NCBI RefSeq assembly: GCF_000004195.4
Contig: NC_030678.2
Coordinates: forward strand, 58,249,378 to 58,313,377
DNA from: Xenopus tropicalis
Lineage: Eukaryota; Chordata; Amphibia; Anura; Pipidae
Direction of reading: 5' to 3'
Length of the DNA: 64,000 bases
A model generated the notes under the pieces. That model was not told the origin of the DNA and ran no database searches. It saw nothing but the letters and a program-made list of their open reading frames with translations. Below, one piece after another: positions 42,961 through 55,816 of this stretch. How positions within the stretch are numbered: the stretch's first letter is position 1; each line of letters opens with the position of its first letter. Made by a program: the position numbers and the translations under genes.

Positions 42961-44640
42961 AAGGGGGTGTTATTTTTTTCCCATAATTAGTATTGATGTT
43001 GGAATATATAGTTTATGTATGTGAGTATATAGATAGGTTGGTGTGGGTCTATGTGTGTACTGGGGTCACTTGGAAGGCTTGAACTTAATGCACTTTGGTC
43101 CTTTTTAAACCCAATTTAACTATTATCTATGATTTTACATTGAGAGACATGAACCCTTTTGCCATTTTGATCCATCATATCAAGATCTAGTTGAATGGCA
43201 ATGTTGTCTGTTTGGGGGGGGTTACATATGATTAACTTTTGTCCAGTCAATCATGAATTGTTACTCCATTGCTTTACTGATGCAATGTTCACTTGTTGCC
43301 CTTTTTCAAAGAAGTTGAGAACCTTAAGTTACAGAGGAGACCTGAGGAAGAATTAGTAGGCACTTTTTCCTAATAAAGAATTTTCAGCAGCACTTAATTG
43401 CAGTGCTGCCAGATGTTAAACACTATTAAGCATGCAGAAGGTATTCTAGATGTTCAGGTGTCCCAGAAGAGCACTAAGGTTTTATAAGGGCAAAATTATA
43501 GTTTACTGTTCTTGTACTACTGTTAATATATTCCTTCTTTCAATATATTTAAAAACCTATTTATGCTGGACAGAAATATTTAAAGTAGAAAAAATAAAGA
43601 ACAAGGAAAAACGACTGTGCATCATTTATTAACAGATTACCATATTGCACACAAATGGAAGGCAATGTTGTTGAAATGCAGCACTCAGCCTGTGGCTTAT
43701 TAGATTTCTTTTAACTTGTTGGCAGTTGTTACTTTTATTTTATGTGTAATAAGTTACTTAACCTTTTCATTTTCACTCATATCGGTTTTTTTTCCCTGGG
43801 AATAAGTGTTCTGGTGATTTTGAAAGTTCTCATTTTGAACAAGAGAGCATTTGATTGCACTGAGTTTTGAAGGCCTTGCTGAAATGTGTTCGATGGTGCC
43901 AGCATGCTCTGTCAGACATACTTTGTCAAATAACAACATTCTACTCTGCTGTGATCACAATGTAAGCTGATACTGTACGTGTTTTTGAGCAATGGAATTT
44001 TAGGGACCTTTGAGAATTTTCAATCTGGAATGAGACAAATGAGAGTTTAAAGTTGCTTAGACCTTGTATCTGAGTGGGAAGATTACATTAATCTTCACTG
44101 TCTCTCTGGCAAAGAGCCACAGATTTCTGAATGCATGCCAGACCAGATTTGTTCAGTAGACAAAGGAGGAGTAATAGCTCTACCACAGGTGCCAAAACAT
44201 TTGTAGCACACATATAGTGGAGAGATGATAATACTTATATATGCTAATCAGACCAGCATTTTAATTAAGCTTCAAATATAAACCCATTTCCTCAATTTGA
44301 AATGCAAAGTACGCTTGTCCCCTAATAGTAGGCTACAGATGGAGCAGATATTCAGTATCCACATGCATGCCCAGATTTTATAATAAAGTCAGGGAGATGT
44401 CCAGGCAACTCGAGGCAATAGCAAGATATTTTAAGTTAATTTCAACAGTTAATGGGGATGATCCTATGAAAGGAACGTATGGGAGCCCTATGTACATGAC
44501 ACACTATTTATGGAGATAAGGTGTCTGTAGATAGAAAGTCATTTCTCTCTACAGATGGTTGTAGTCCATGCATATCTCTGCCGTAAAACTTGAAAAAGCC
44601 ATAGCTACAAAATTACTACCACTATCCCAGTAACTATGCT
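42961..44640. other. Intergenic, no gene seen
   Basis: Non-coding AT-rich DNA. No recognisable repeat termini or exons. Confidence 0.5.
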
Positions 44641-45425
44641 TTAAAGGGATTCTGTCATGATTTTTATGGTGTACTTTTAATTTCTTAATTACACTGTTTA
44701 CAGTGCAAATAATTCACTCAATGCAAACAATATCTGAACTTATTGTGATCTCTACAATTCTGAAATCTTCTCCAGCCTTTAGGAAACCTGATTTTTGGAA
44801 GGATAAGAGGGTCTGTATTTAATGTATTTTGGGTGCCACTATTCTGCCCCTCACTGTATATGTATGTATTATAGAACTGTATATATATGTATTTAGATCC
44901 AGAGTTATTGTTCATAGAAGTCAAGGTACCAAACTGTGTGTGTATATGTGTATAACCTTTAATATACAAGCTAATTGAGGCTAATGGTACATGGGTCAGT
45001 TTTTTCACAGTGTATTTTAGCTGGCAGAGAAATGCCTGAAGTCATCCTAAATTACTTGGAGGCAGTATAGGCAATTGTGCCTGTTTACCCACTTGCTAAA
45101 ATTCAGGACAGTACCAGCAGTGCTATAAGCCCATGGAGCTCTTAACACTGCTATTGTGTTACTTCCCCATTGTTCTGTTGATCCCCCTTTTCGGGGGGGA
45201 TAAGGGTGGGGTGATATAACTCTAAGTTTATCAGAGAGCAAGTCACAGGGCCGAGGGCACCTTGAAAAGTAAGAAAATGGCTAGTGCCATGTGAAATTTC
45301 CAAATTAAATATAAAAAAATTTGTTTGCTCTTTTTAAAAATGGATTTTAGTTAAGGATTATGGTGGAGCAGCACAACTAATACATTTTGAAAAAAACATG
45401 TTTAATCATAACAGTATACCTTTAA
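44641..45425. mobile_element. T2-type (Kolobok) MITE, full length, TTAA target
   Basis: Starts TTAAAGGGATTCTGTCATG and ends 'aacagtataccttta(a)' with TTAA on both sides (44641-44644, 45422-45425). Interior landmarks 'ttacactgtttacagtgcaaataattcactc', 'cccattgttctgttg', 'agtttatcagag' and 'ttgaaaaaaacatgttt' follow the common frog T2 repeat. About 780 bp with small insertions against my memory of the family. Confidence 0.85.
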
Positions 45426-45455
45426 ATATATTGCTGGATTGTGATGCATATATGC

Positions 45456-46028
45456 CAGCAGCCCTCAACCTGTGGGTTGGGACACCTTTGGGGGTCGAAC
45501 AACCCTTTCACAGGGGTCGCCCAAGACCATCGGAAAACACATATTTCCGATGGTCTTAGGAATAATTTTATGGTTGGGGGTCACCACAACATGAGAAACT
45601 GTATTAAAGGAGAAGGAAAGGTTAAGTCACTTGGGGGGGGGCAAAATGTTAGGCACCCCCAAGTTACTTATATCGCCTACCTTTTACCCGGGGCTAGTGC
45701 TCCTGTTCGGAGAGAACAGCCCAGGGTAGCTGCAGCGCTTCCTCCTTCCTGCTTCGCGTGCGTAGTAGAGTGAAAAAGCCGAACTTAAATTATAAAGTCG
45801 GCTTTTCGCTCTACTGCGCATGCGCCGGTCCCGGGAATTTGCCGGCAGAACGAAGCAGGAAGGAGCAGGCGCTCTCTACAGGTACCCCGGGCTGGTGCGG
45901 TTTTCTCCTAACAGGGGCACCAGCCCGGGGTACAAGGTAGGCGATTGAAGTCAGTTGGGGGTGCCTAACATTTTGGCCTTTCCTTGTCCTTTAAAGGGTC
46001 GCGGCATTAGGAAGGTTGAGAACCACTG
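45456..46028. mobile_element. SPIN-like hAT element, carrying a nested TTAA MITE
   Basis: Left part 'caacctgtgggttgggaca', 'tcgaacaaccctttcacaggggtcgc' and 'tggtcttag', 'tggttgggggtcaccacaacatgag'; right part 'gggtcgcggcattaggaaggttgagaaccactg'. This is the sequence of the SPIN family of hAT transposons (its rodent relatives are URR1), known for horizontal transfer among tetrapods. Near-matching 8-bp flanks are ATATATGC (45448-45455) and ATATAGTC (46029-46036). Removing 45608-45990 restores a short non-autonomous SPIN copy. Recognition is from memory of the family. Confidence 0.82.
45608..45990. mobile_element. TTAA-target MITE nested in the SPIN-like element
   Basis: Ends AGGAGAAGGAAAGG and CCTTTCCTTGTCCT, flanked by TTAA on both sides (45604-45607, 45991-45994). 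Inside, 'tgttaggcaccccc' is mirrored by 'gggggtgcctaaca' and a central 'cgctctactgcgcatgcgccgg' region is CpG-rich. A Kolobok or piggyBac-type non-autonomous element. Confidence 0.88.
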
Positions 46029-46036
46029 ATATAGTC

Positions 46037-47940
46037 AATAAGTACACAACAGACACCAGGAAGTTAGACTATTTTATCACCTGATTATTGTACATTGTTA
46101 CAAGATTTTTTCTGCATGCTAACAACTAGTTTCTGTATTATATTAAAATAGACTGGTGGTTCTGGCTCTTATTATTTATGTTAAATTTAGCAAATGTTTT
46201 AACAAGACAGGCAAGGTGATAGATTTTGTATTAACCATAATCATAGTTGATCATCTCTTATTTTACCATTTATAATGGTACTTGTAAGTGGCAACTATTG
46301 ATTTTAGAAATCTTCTCCCACTCACTGTTTAAAGACCTCTCAAGTCGTTAAGCCAGTATATAGCTCTCACTGGTACTATTTAGCGTTCAAACACTTCCTG
46401 AAAACATAAGTAAGCCAGTCGCATTATTCTGCCTCATCTGGGATCCACTATGTCTGGGAAGCATTTTCTTGGCTTAACTCTCACAATGACCTAAATATAG
46501 ACCATTTTTCAGACTGGATATTACATCATGTTCAACAAAGAAAACTATATGTATTAAAACTTTCATATAACAAATAAATATAATTAAGCACTGGAATCCA
46601 CTAGTTCCAAAAATTAGGAGGCTGTATTAACCCATATTAAAAAAATAGGTTAAGCGAACATTAGAATTCCAGTATTAAATGTTTAGAATCATATTTATGA
46701 GTACAATTTCACCACCATGAAATCCTGCCACTCTCCATTCACTTGCATGGGATTTATAATATATTTTGGATGGAAGAACTTCACTTCTACTGTTTGATAT
46801 ATATATCCATGCAAACAAATACAGAGTGGTGAAATTTGACTGTGGTGAGCCCCAGTATCCTTTTTTAATGAAATGTCCCTTTATATCAGTTTGTGTGGGG
46901 GTTTTCTTGATGTGGTTATGCAAATACCAATTTTTTATACCAGTTAACCTGTTAACCTGTTTTTGAAAAAACATGGCTTGCCTTACATAAATATATAAAA
47001 GTGTATGCCTGGAGAAGGTCTCTTTAACTATAATATATATAAAGGACTTCTATTCATCTATTTTGTTGTTACATAGTGGTCTTTTCATAAAACGTTGCCA
47101 TACCTCATTCAGAAACGAAATACATAATCTGGTAATAATGAAAACTAATGCGAATGAAAAATATTGGTTAAGACTCTGAAGCGATCATTTGTTATGACCC
47201 TGGATGAAAGTGCTAGAGCATGAAGGGGCACAAAAGAGCCCTCCTTAGTGCTCATTCAAAAATACAAGGTCTAGCTGCACTCTACACCTAATGCCGTTGA
47301 GATTATATTTGTTTACTTATATCTTCCACTTCAAGGGGTGATTCATATTTTATTATTCTAATCATTTACAAAGTACATAAGAAATAATGCATTTTCAGTT
47401 GATTTCCACTTTTTATCCTTTATCTCCTTTATCATTTTTCTTAAAGTCTCTCACAAAGCAACTATTACAATTAATACATTAATTGCTCTGCTGCTACTTA
47501 AAAAATACATTACTAATGAATCACATGTTACCGCCTAACTTACACATAACTTGCATAGCTTGTATGAGACAGAAAAAACTAAAACTGTTTCATTAAAAAA
47601 AAAAAATTGAATAGCAGTAAAAAAACAAAAAATAGAAAGCAAATGAAAAGATTAATTATATTTGGTACAATTTGGTACACTATTAGAATACGATACAGGT
47701 GAACTACCCTTTTAGTATGCTTATAGTGTTTCCTGCAAAGAAGGAACCCATGACCTAGTAATAAACTTATAGGGTAATGTAATTCCATTCCAGAAAGTTT
47801 TTCTCTTATTTAAAGGATTAGAAAAAAAATCAGGTGGTTCAGCGAGGCAGAGAGACAAGTAGCATGGGAGCATTGGGAAAGAAAACAAGTTTGTGGTATT
47901 TTACTGTGTAGGAGAGAAAATGTTTTCAATCTAGCTGTTT
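46037..47940. other. Intergenic, no gene seen
   Basis: AT-rich with short microsatellite-like TATATA runs. A 'tccattcacttgcatgggattta' segment near 46735 looks like part of a frog MITE, but no termini were found. Confidence 0.5.
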
Positions 47941-48175
47941 CTGCAGTAATCTTACTGGCATGTCTGGGGTTAATAGAGGTCTCATTGGCCATTTTTCCAG
48001 TGATCTTACTGGCATGTCTGGAGTTAATATGCTGATTAGTCGCTTTCTGTAGTGATTATACTGGCATGTCTGGGGTTAATATGCTCATCCATTTTCTGTA
48101 ATTATTATACTGGCATGTCTAGGTTAATATTCTTGTTACACATTTTCTGCAGTGATTCAACTGGCACATTGTGGT
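47941..48175 (+). repeat. ~51-bp tandem repeat, five units
   Basis: Units starting near 47941, 47996, 48047, 48096 and 48147 share CTGYAGTGATYATACTGGCA followed by TGTCTGGGGTTAATAT. Drift between units indicates an older array. Confidence 0.9.
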
Positions 48176-50496
48176 AATTATGGCTAAATGTGGTGCCAAA
48201 GAGGAGTGGCCAAAATTTTTAGAAATTTGTGTACGTTTTAGCTTAGCCACCCAAATTAGTCCAGGCTGTAGAAAAGGAAGGCCATTATTTAGATTTACAA
48301 TATGGGATAAATGAATCATAAGACCAGTTTGGGGTTGGTCATATATAAAGCCTAGGGGTGATGTTTGTTGTCTGTGTCATGGTGGTCCATACACTGTTTT
48401 GACACCGTTTGGAGTAATTAGCAATGAGTAATTAGTTAACCTGATCTGGTTATCACTACTATGAGTATGCAACATATTCAGTAGATATTATCATCAATAT
48501 ATTTTATGTACAAAGAAATATAGGTCTAGGCACTGAAACCCATTTATACCTATTAATATGTAGCAAGCCAGGAATTTTTACCAAGCAAAAAATTATCCAC
48601 AACCTGCCAAGAGCAATGCAGGGAATGGGACCAAAAATCTGTAAATACATGCACACTCAAATCATAAAAAAACCAGTCTTTATTATACAAAATTATATAA
48701 CAGACTTGGTTAAAATCAGACACACAGCCGTATCCAAATGCTCCTACACCAAAATGTTACAGTGCAAGTATAACCTGCCTTTCTGTCACACCGACCCATG
48801 TGACCATCTAATCAACACACTTAGCAAATATAGGGATAGTCACAGCAGCAGGCAAGAGGACTTGAAAATATCAGGCAGAGATACCGTAACTTTATAACAT
48901 TTTATTGATGTGCACCTGGCTGGGGACCTGTAAAATAGTAGGGAGGACACTGCCACTTTCAGATACTTCACAAGGCCACCAGACCACCCCTTCTGTCGAG
49001 CTCATGTACTGAGGAGGGAATCAGACCAAATAACTAACGTACAAGTGGGATCCATTAAGGACTAAAGTCTGGCAAAGATTCTGCTCAGTGTTTGGCTTTG
49101 GATTTTTGGATTTTTACACAGACGTTAGCTAGTGTGTCAGAAATTATTTCTAACTTAATAAGAAGCTAATAATCAGTAAAACATACAAACTTATATGTTG
49201 CACTTGTGATCAGTATATTGGTACAATCCAATGATAGTACAATCCAAATGATTTTTGCTGTCAGGAGTTTAACCTCTTGCAGATTAGAGATATCTGGTGA
49301 ATATTCATTAATTTAAGTTAACTGTGACAAACAGTCCCACAGAAAGTAAACAAATGATTGTAAAGTAGATTACCAAATGATTTGATTTATAACTGCCAGC
49401 AAATCAGTATAAATACCAATCCACCATAAGGCACTCTAGTAGGAGAGACCACGGGCTTGGGGAGATGACATCCTCCATACATATCACCACACAGGCTTCA
49501 CCAGGAGCTATGTCATCAGAAAAATCCAAGTCTTTCTAGTACCAGCATGGGGTCATTTCCAAGTCATTGCTTACAGGTTACAACTAGTTTGTTCATTGGT
49601 CCAATGTATTTTATGAGCAGTAGAAAAAATATTACATTTATGAAGCTAAAAACTGTAACAGTAAAGGTAGCTACAGTGAAGAAGAACTACTAAAAAAAAT
49701 ATCAGTAATTGGAAGAAGGCCACGATGGAATTAAGAAGAATTTTTAACAAGACATAATTGCAGGAACAATATTATAAATATTATAAAAATTGTAAGTAAA
49801 GAACCTAAAAATGTATTTAAATCTAAATATAAAATATTTTTCTTAGTTTGTGGAAAGTATACTCCATCATGGCACTTAAATAAAGAGGACTGGATTTAAT
49901 CTCTCGGGTTTGGAGATTGATTTTTTTTGTATAAAGGTCAACAACAGGAAATGAAAGTGCTTTAGAGCTGCCCTAAAATGAGCCATGTGGTTGAGGCGCA
50001 ACACTCATGCTGGGCCATGGATTATATCAGGAAACCACCAAAACACTAAGCTAAGTTAAGTTAAAAAGAAGATTGTTACAGAACTTGAAAACTTTCAAGT
50101 AAATGGAAACTTGCATATCAAATTTTCATAAAGTAAAGCTCTATGAGTCTTTGGTTAACCAAAGACATACTTGTTACTAGTTATGGTGGTCCTTTGTTGG
50201 TTGGCTAAAAAAGGAGTTAAAAACTACCCGATTCTTGACCAGACCATAATTACAATATCTGAAAAAGAAAAAAATGTTACCTGCAGTTCTGTAGGCTAAG
50301 CATGACCTGCATGATTACAATTCTCAGTATAGTTATGGTTAAACTGTACATTACCCCACTTTGCAGAGAAATTTCAGGATTCTTTTGGTGGAGAATTATA
50401 TCTCTAAAAAGAATGTTTAACAATAACTAGCAAAAAACAGCAACAGCTATACATTCATCGAGCTTTACTTCTTGCCTCAAATGAATTACCCCCTTT
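48176..50496. other. Intergenic, no gene seen
   Basis: Over 2 kb of AT-rich DNA. The 93-codon frame at 48616 has no family motif or splice support. Confidence 0.55.
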
Positions 50497-50960
50497 AAAG
50501 AACAAGTAAACCTTTTTTTTCTATTAATAAAATTACTCTTAACAGCTTCCCAGAATTTCCTACCTTTGTCCCTCTGTTCTTTCTGACCTGGTTCCTCAGT
50601 TACAAGCTGATCGATTCCTCTCCTTCCTTGTTTAGAGTAAAGCTCCCCCCCCCCACTTCCTGTTCAGGTCTCTCATTACATCGACTACCTGTAGTCGAAG
50701 TGGATAGCCTTCTGTGCATGCCTGGAGGCAGCAGGAGCCAGTCTGTGCATTAGCAGGGTTTTTTTTTCTTGATGAGAGACCTAAACAGCCCTCCCCATAC
50801 ACTCACTATGGTTTTGTCCATGTTTTAATGGCGGGGCAGGCATGTCCTAATGGTCCCTGCCAAAAACAAAATAAGAGGGGGATAGTCAATCACAGCCCTG
50901 CAGTCACACAAGCAAAGGCAGGTAGTCCTATATCAGGTCCACCTAGCTGCTGACTGGTTC
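50497..50960. mobile_element. Possible TTAA-type MITE fragment
   Basis: A left-end-like 'tttaaagaacaagtaaacc' is followed by GC-rich sequence with 'tacctgtagtcgaagtgg' and 'gtgcatgcctggaggcag'. The right end is not visible. Confidence 0.4.
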
Positions 50961-51704
50961 TTATTCTACAGTGTAAGTGCTGAGTCCGTTGGCTCCTCTG
51001 CACAGCCTGAGAAAGCAGGTGGTGGAACAGATGGGCAGAACTAGTGACATTTTTGGAGAAATTTTCAATAAATCTGATGGAAACACAACTTTTTAAGGCA
51101 TATTCCTTCTATATTTAGAGGTGTATAATGCACTGGCACATTCTTGGTTTTTAAACCAAGTCCCTATTAATACACATAAATAATGGAGCAGAAACAAAGG
51201 GGGGCAAAGACTTGAAGATAAAAGGACAGCAGTTTTGAAGAGATTACATCTTCCTTAACCCCAACACCACAAAAAAATTATAGAAGCATGGCAACCATGG
51301 GTTTAAAACTTTAAAAGTATTGTATCACCACCCTAGCTATAGATCGGTAGTTACATAACCCCAATACACCCAATGAAAGCACTTCATAGTTTATTAAGCT
51401 ACTTACCTGGTTAAGAACTCACACCCTTTTTCATGTGTACCAATCCTAAACTATAAAATTCGATAGCCATAACAACAACCTGAAAAAACAATGGTATAAT
51501 GCATGTTAACGAATATGACAAGCAACAGGAAAAAGTATGTGATATGTTATGTTTTACGTTTGAACTTGAATACAAAAAAAGGACAGTCAATCTTCAGATG
51601 GTTGAATCTTATAATCTAGTAACAGGTTTTGGGATAATTATTGAGATTTTTATATTCCTCTATTTATTTCCTATTCACAGATCCCATAAGCAGATCCTAT
51701 AGAT

Positions 51705-52073
51705 CAGTGGTCCCCAACCTTTTTTGCACCAGGGTCCGGTTTCAAGCAAGACAATTTTTCCAAGGACAGGGGATGGGGGCGTGGGGGGGGGGGGGGGGGG
51801 GTGGCGCTACTAGTGCATAGTATATCATTTAATTATTATATATATATATATATATTGTAAATGTAATTATTATGCACTTTATTATTAGTGTTATTATTAC
51901 ATACAGCTTAATAAGGTACTTTGGTCCTTGTTGTGATCAGTAGAAATCTTCCTGGGCTTCCCATAGCTGTTGTCATGGCTGTGTAACACATCACGGAGTT
52001 GGGATCACAGGTAACTGGGACCAGAGGTGGCCCGGTTCAGCACAGCCCACGGCCCGGTGGTTGGGGACCCCTG
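51705..52073. mobile_element. MER1/Charlie3-like hAT MITE with 8-bp duplication
   Basis: Starts CAGTGGTCCCCAACCTTTTT and then 'gcaccagggtccggtttca' and 'agacaatttttcca'; ends 'cggcccggtggttggggacccctg'. Identical 8-bp flanks CTATAGAT at 51697-51704 and 52074-52081. The left 60 bases resemble the MER1/Charlie3 group described in mammals. It carries a 19-G run (51783-51801) and a TA repeat (about 51837-51855). Confidence 0.85.
51783..51855. repeat. Homopolymer G19 and (TA)n microsatellite
   Basis: A run of 19 G is followed 35 bp later by about nine TA units, both inside the hAT MITE. They are mutable tracts and a likely place for sequencing error. Confidence 0.9.
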
Positions 52074-52929
52074 CTATAGATGTTGCAGACTACATTTGAC
52101 TTGTTTACCATTTAAGCACAAGGGCACTAAAAAATGTGCTGCCTTAATCACAGATTTTTAATATAGGGTTACAGGTAGCATTAGATGATTGAGAGAGACA
52201 TTGCTATCTGAGAAAAGCAACTTGCAGATGTGGAATGTAAGTTGGAGCAGAAAAATAGCCCCTAGATCTCCATGGCATAAAGCTATTGTGTCATGCAAAC
52301 ATTTAATACATTCCACATGACTGTACAATGAGCATCTTTTCTAATTCAGACCTATAATAAAATGATAAGAAGGCAGCCAAAATGTGGCATGTTTTTTCAA
52401 TTAAAACAGCAATAAGTGGGGTACATACTAGAAGATTCAAAGAGATTGTAGACAAGCATCAGCATATTTATGTAAGTGTTTAGAAGTGTTTCTTTGAGGG
52501 AGCCAAAAAGAGTTGTTGCTATTCTTCTGCCAGAAAGGTTACAGAATAGTTGTAAAGGAATAAAAAAAAAGGGATGAGGGATGGAGGGGGAAGGGGGCAG
52601 GGGTAGCATTGTTTTACTGAAATTATTTTCTAAATACAAGCATGGGCTTCATACTTATATAATAATAAGTGTAATAAGTATCTAAGGACAAAAATTGCAT
52701 CTCTTATTGGCTATCTAAAAGGATTAGCATACAACCCAAACCCAGCCATAACCAGCTATTTACATCCAAATCACAATGAGCAGACATTGTATTAACCCAA
52801 ACCCGACTGGTACCTGCTTGGACCATCATGGAGGGCAAGGAGTAAAAATTAACACCTATTCAGGACACAATCAAATGGTTAAAAGATTAAGTAGTTACTG
52901 TACAGTAATCTGTATTTAGTTAAAGATGA

Positions 52930-53060
52930 ACTAAACACATTTTTACTCCCTGCACAGGACACCTTCCGAACTGCACCAGAAGACTCCCAAAAGAGTGGCC
53001 TGGTTGAACTTGATGGACTCTGGTCTTTTTTCAACCCAATGTAACTATGTAACCATACCA
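52930..53060 (+). mobile_element. CR1 LINE 3' tail
   Basis: 'ctggttgaacttgatggactctggtcttttttcaacccaa' and a 'tgtaactatgtaac' end are the 3' UTR signature of vertebrate CR1 copies. No coding part remains. Confidence 0.8.
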
Positions 53061-55690
53061 GTGATAAAAATGCAGAGTTGTGCAGCAAGGTTGGTGGCTG
53101 CCAACCTTGACATCCTGTGATGCTGACCAGGAGTATATGAACTGAAAACCCGCAGCAGATACTAAAAACTGTCATGCAATATAATAACCAGTTTAAATCT
53201 TGTATGTTACACAAGTGAGGCTCAGGTCCGTCTACTTACTCCTTAACTTAGGTTTAGGTTTACTTAAGTTTAACTTGAAAGGACATTTTTTTTAAAAAAA
53301 ATAAACCTTACATAAATGCCTGAACCCAATGTGTAAAGTACAGTAATTTGCAACCATTATAATTACATTGGTGCTTGCATAGTGAAGTGTTATGTTGGCA
53401 TATATTTTTCTCTCACAAAGCAGACCTTTTCTTGTGGCTGAGGGCTAAGGATTTCGGTTATCTTTTTCAGAAAGGTTTTAGACCATAGTAATCAGAGATT
53501 CTATAAAGCAACTTTTGTTTTACATCACTGGAGAATTTTGCATTCAATCCGGATATCCTGATCTCTAATTTGCAAAGCTATTAAGATAAGATTGGCAAGA
53601 AAGATAACAGCTCCATAGCAGTAATAGTTGTTGGAATATATGCAACAGCTTTCAGGCTTAAACTTTGTGTGCTATATAAAGTGGCCACAAGGTGGCACTG
53701 TGCATTTTTTTTAATGATGTTAGCTGTTGTGTTACTGCACTCTGTTGTTTGTTTCCTCTTCCTTACACCATATTGTTCTTGGGTTTTACACACTGAGAAA
53801 TGTGCTCTGCTTTATCCCTGAGTGATTCGTCAGTATACCTTTTTACAAGTTGCTGTGCTGAGTATTCCCTGTGTAATCATCGTAAAGACCACCTCTGCTA
53901 ACAAAAGTAACATATAAATACTCAAATGTGGTTATGTAACAAAAGGCACACAATTTTCCCAGGTTTAGTAAACCATACCAACCAATCATATTTTTCTAAA
54001 TAGCTAACTAGTAAATGCTTCCCCCTGATCATTAGTAGACCTGTAGCAAACATTTTTTCACATTACCCCCAACATATTTATTAACAAAAACTGCAAAAAA
54101 CTTTAATATGGATGGCATACAATTTAAAACCAAGATACTGAAAAAGGGAATGATAGTGTTCCTTTAATATGGAAGTTTGGATACTGCATACAACAAGTCT
54201 AGCTCTGCTTTCTAGTTTTTTAATGGGGGATACAAACACAAAACATAACAAAACATAACAGTACATAGTGATGGGTTATTTACACATTGTTGCAACTAAA
54301 TATTGTTAAGATACAATAGTAGAAGGGCCCGGTTCACAAAAGCTTAAATTCTAAAAGGAGAGGAAATGAGACTTAAGGTACAGGTGACCAGTGTTGTTGT
54401 AGAGGTCCTATTGGTCAAAATAGTGGTGTGTAGTGAAAATTGATAAACCAGTAGCAATGGTGGTGGAGTCGAGTTAGGTGTGTGGAAGGTAGTTAAGCAG
54501 AACTGAAACCTTAAGTACTTAACAGTGGCATAACTTAGTCACCTTGGGTCCTCCTGAAAGAAAATCTTCAGAGGGGGCCATGCATGACCAGGCTGCTGTA
54601 TGGGTAGTAACACGACTGGGGCTTAAATGAAAGATTTGGATTTTCTCCCTACATACTCAGTTTTCTCTGTAATCTGCCCAACATTTCAAAATGAACAAAC
54701 ATTATAATGTAAGCATGGACTTGGATATGTAAATGCAAAGAACTGCAGGATTAAACATATTAGCATTAGAAATAATAACAACATTTTTCTAAGTATATGA
54801 AATGTCAGTGTCTTGTTTCAAAATGATGAATGAGGCAAATTTCAAATCCTTGGTATGAGGCAAAATTATTGTTGTTCATTTTTTAAGTTTTGATAGAATC
54901 TTCCACTGTATGCTTAATGCAATTGCTCTGGTTTCTTTTGGCAGCAGGACAATAGTTTAAACACCGGTAATGTTGCTGAGAATCCTGTAATATTTACATA
55001 TGACACAATGCTAGACTTTTGTTAGAAAAGGAAATGTTAAAAATACCTAAATGTCTAAGCTACCTAAATGTTCCTATAAATATCCAAAGTAATAATTTCT
55101 AAGTGGATGATTTCTCTAAACCCTGCTGCTCTGAAATCTCAGAACTCCCTTAGGACTTGTGAATTTGGGTTTTTAATTTTTCCACCTAGGCCTCCCATGT
55201 GGTGCTATTTGAGCAACCAATTCATGAGTTAGGTAGTTGCCTGCAACAGATTGAAATTACCTTTGGATAGTCATATTCATTTTGCAATTCATGTTGGTTC
55301 ATGTTTGCATAGCCTCTCCCTTTACATCTGCCATTACTTTCATTAATGTACTAATTCTGAGAATAATTTATAATGCAAGGCACTCTATGGATTCGTTTTT
55401 CTTTCAATGACTCCACTTTAACTGACATTTTTATTTTTGTTGGGTCTTTGTATCTAACACTGGGGAACATTCAGCAAGTACATGATTCTTGCAATGTATG
55501 CCACCAACAGTGACTTAGACTTTTTCATATTTTGTTACATCCTGAAATTAAAGTGGATTTAACTGGAGTTTGTATCATTACATTTACTCAGCATAATTAA
55601 AGAAACATTATCACCAGAAAGTGTTAATATCATATATTTTTATCTTTCTTCCCCATTTATAACATTGGTATCAGGCATTATAAGCTATAA
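53061..55690. other. Intergenic, no gene seen
   Basis: No supported exon. 'cagtggcataacttag' at about 54525 resembles the terminus of a frog MITE, without a partner end. Confidence 0.5.
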
Positions 55691-55694
55691 GTTC

Positions 55695-55775
55695 CATGCA
55701 GGAAAACTGGGCAGCAAATTGGAAAATGAGATTCAATGTGGACAAGCGCAAAGTTATGCACTTTGGTATAGATAT
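55695..55775 (+). mobile_element. CR1 LINE fragment
   Basis: Encodes MQENWAANWKMRFNVDKRKV and HFG, the W-..W.M.FN..KCKVM.FG motif of CR1 reverse transcriptases. Only about 80 bp remain. Confidence 0.7.
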
Positions 55776-55816
55776 GGGCCAGCCTTTTCAAGTGCTCTGC
55801 ATAACAGTGTAATTAC

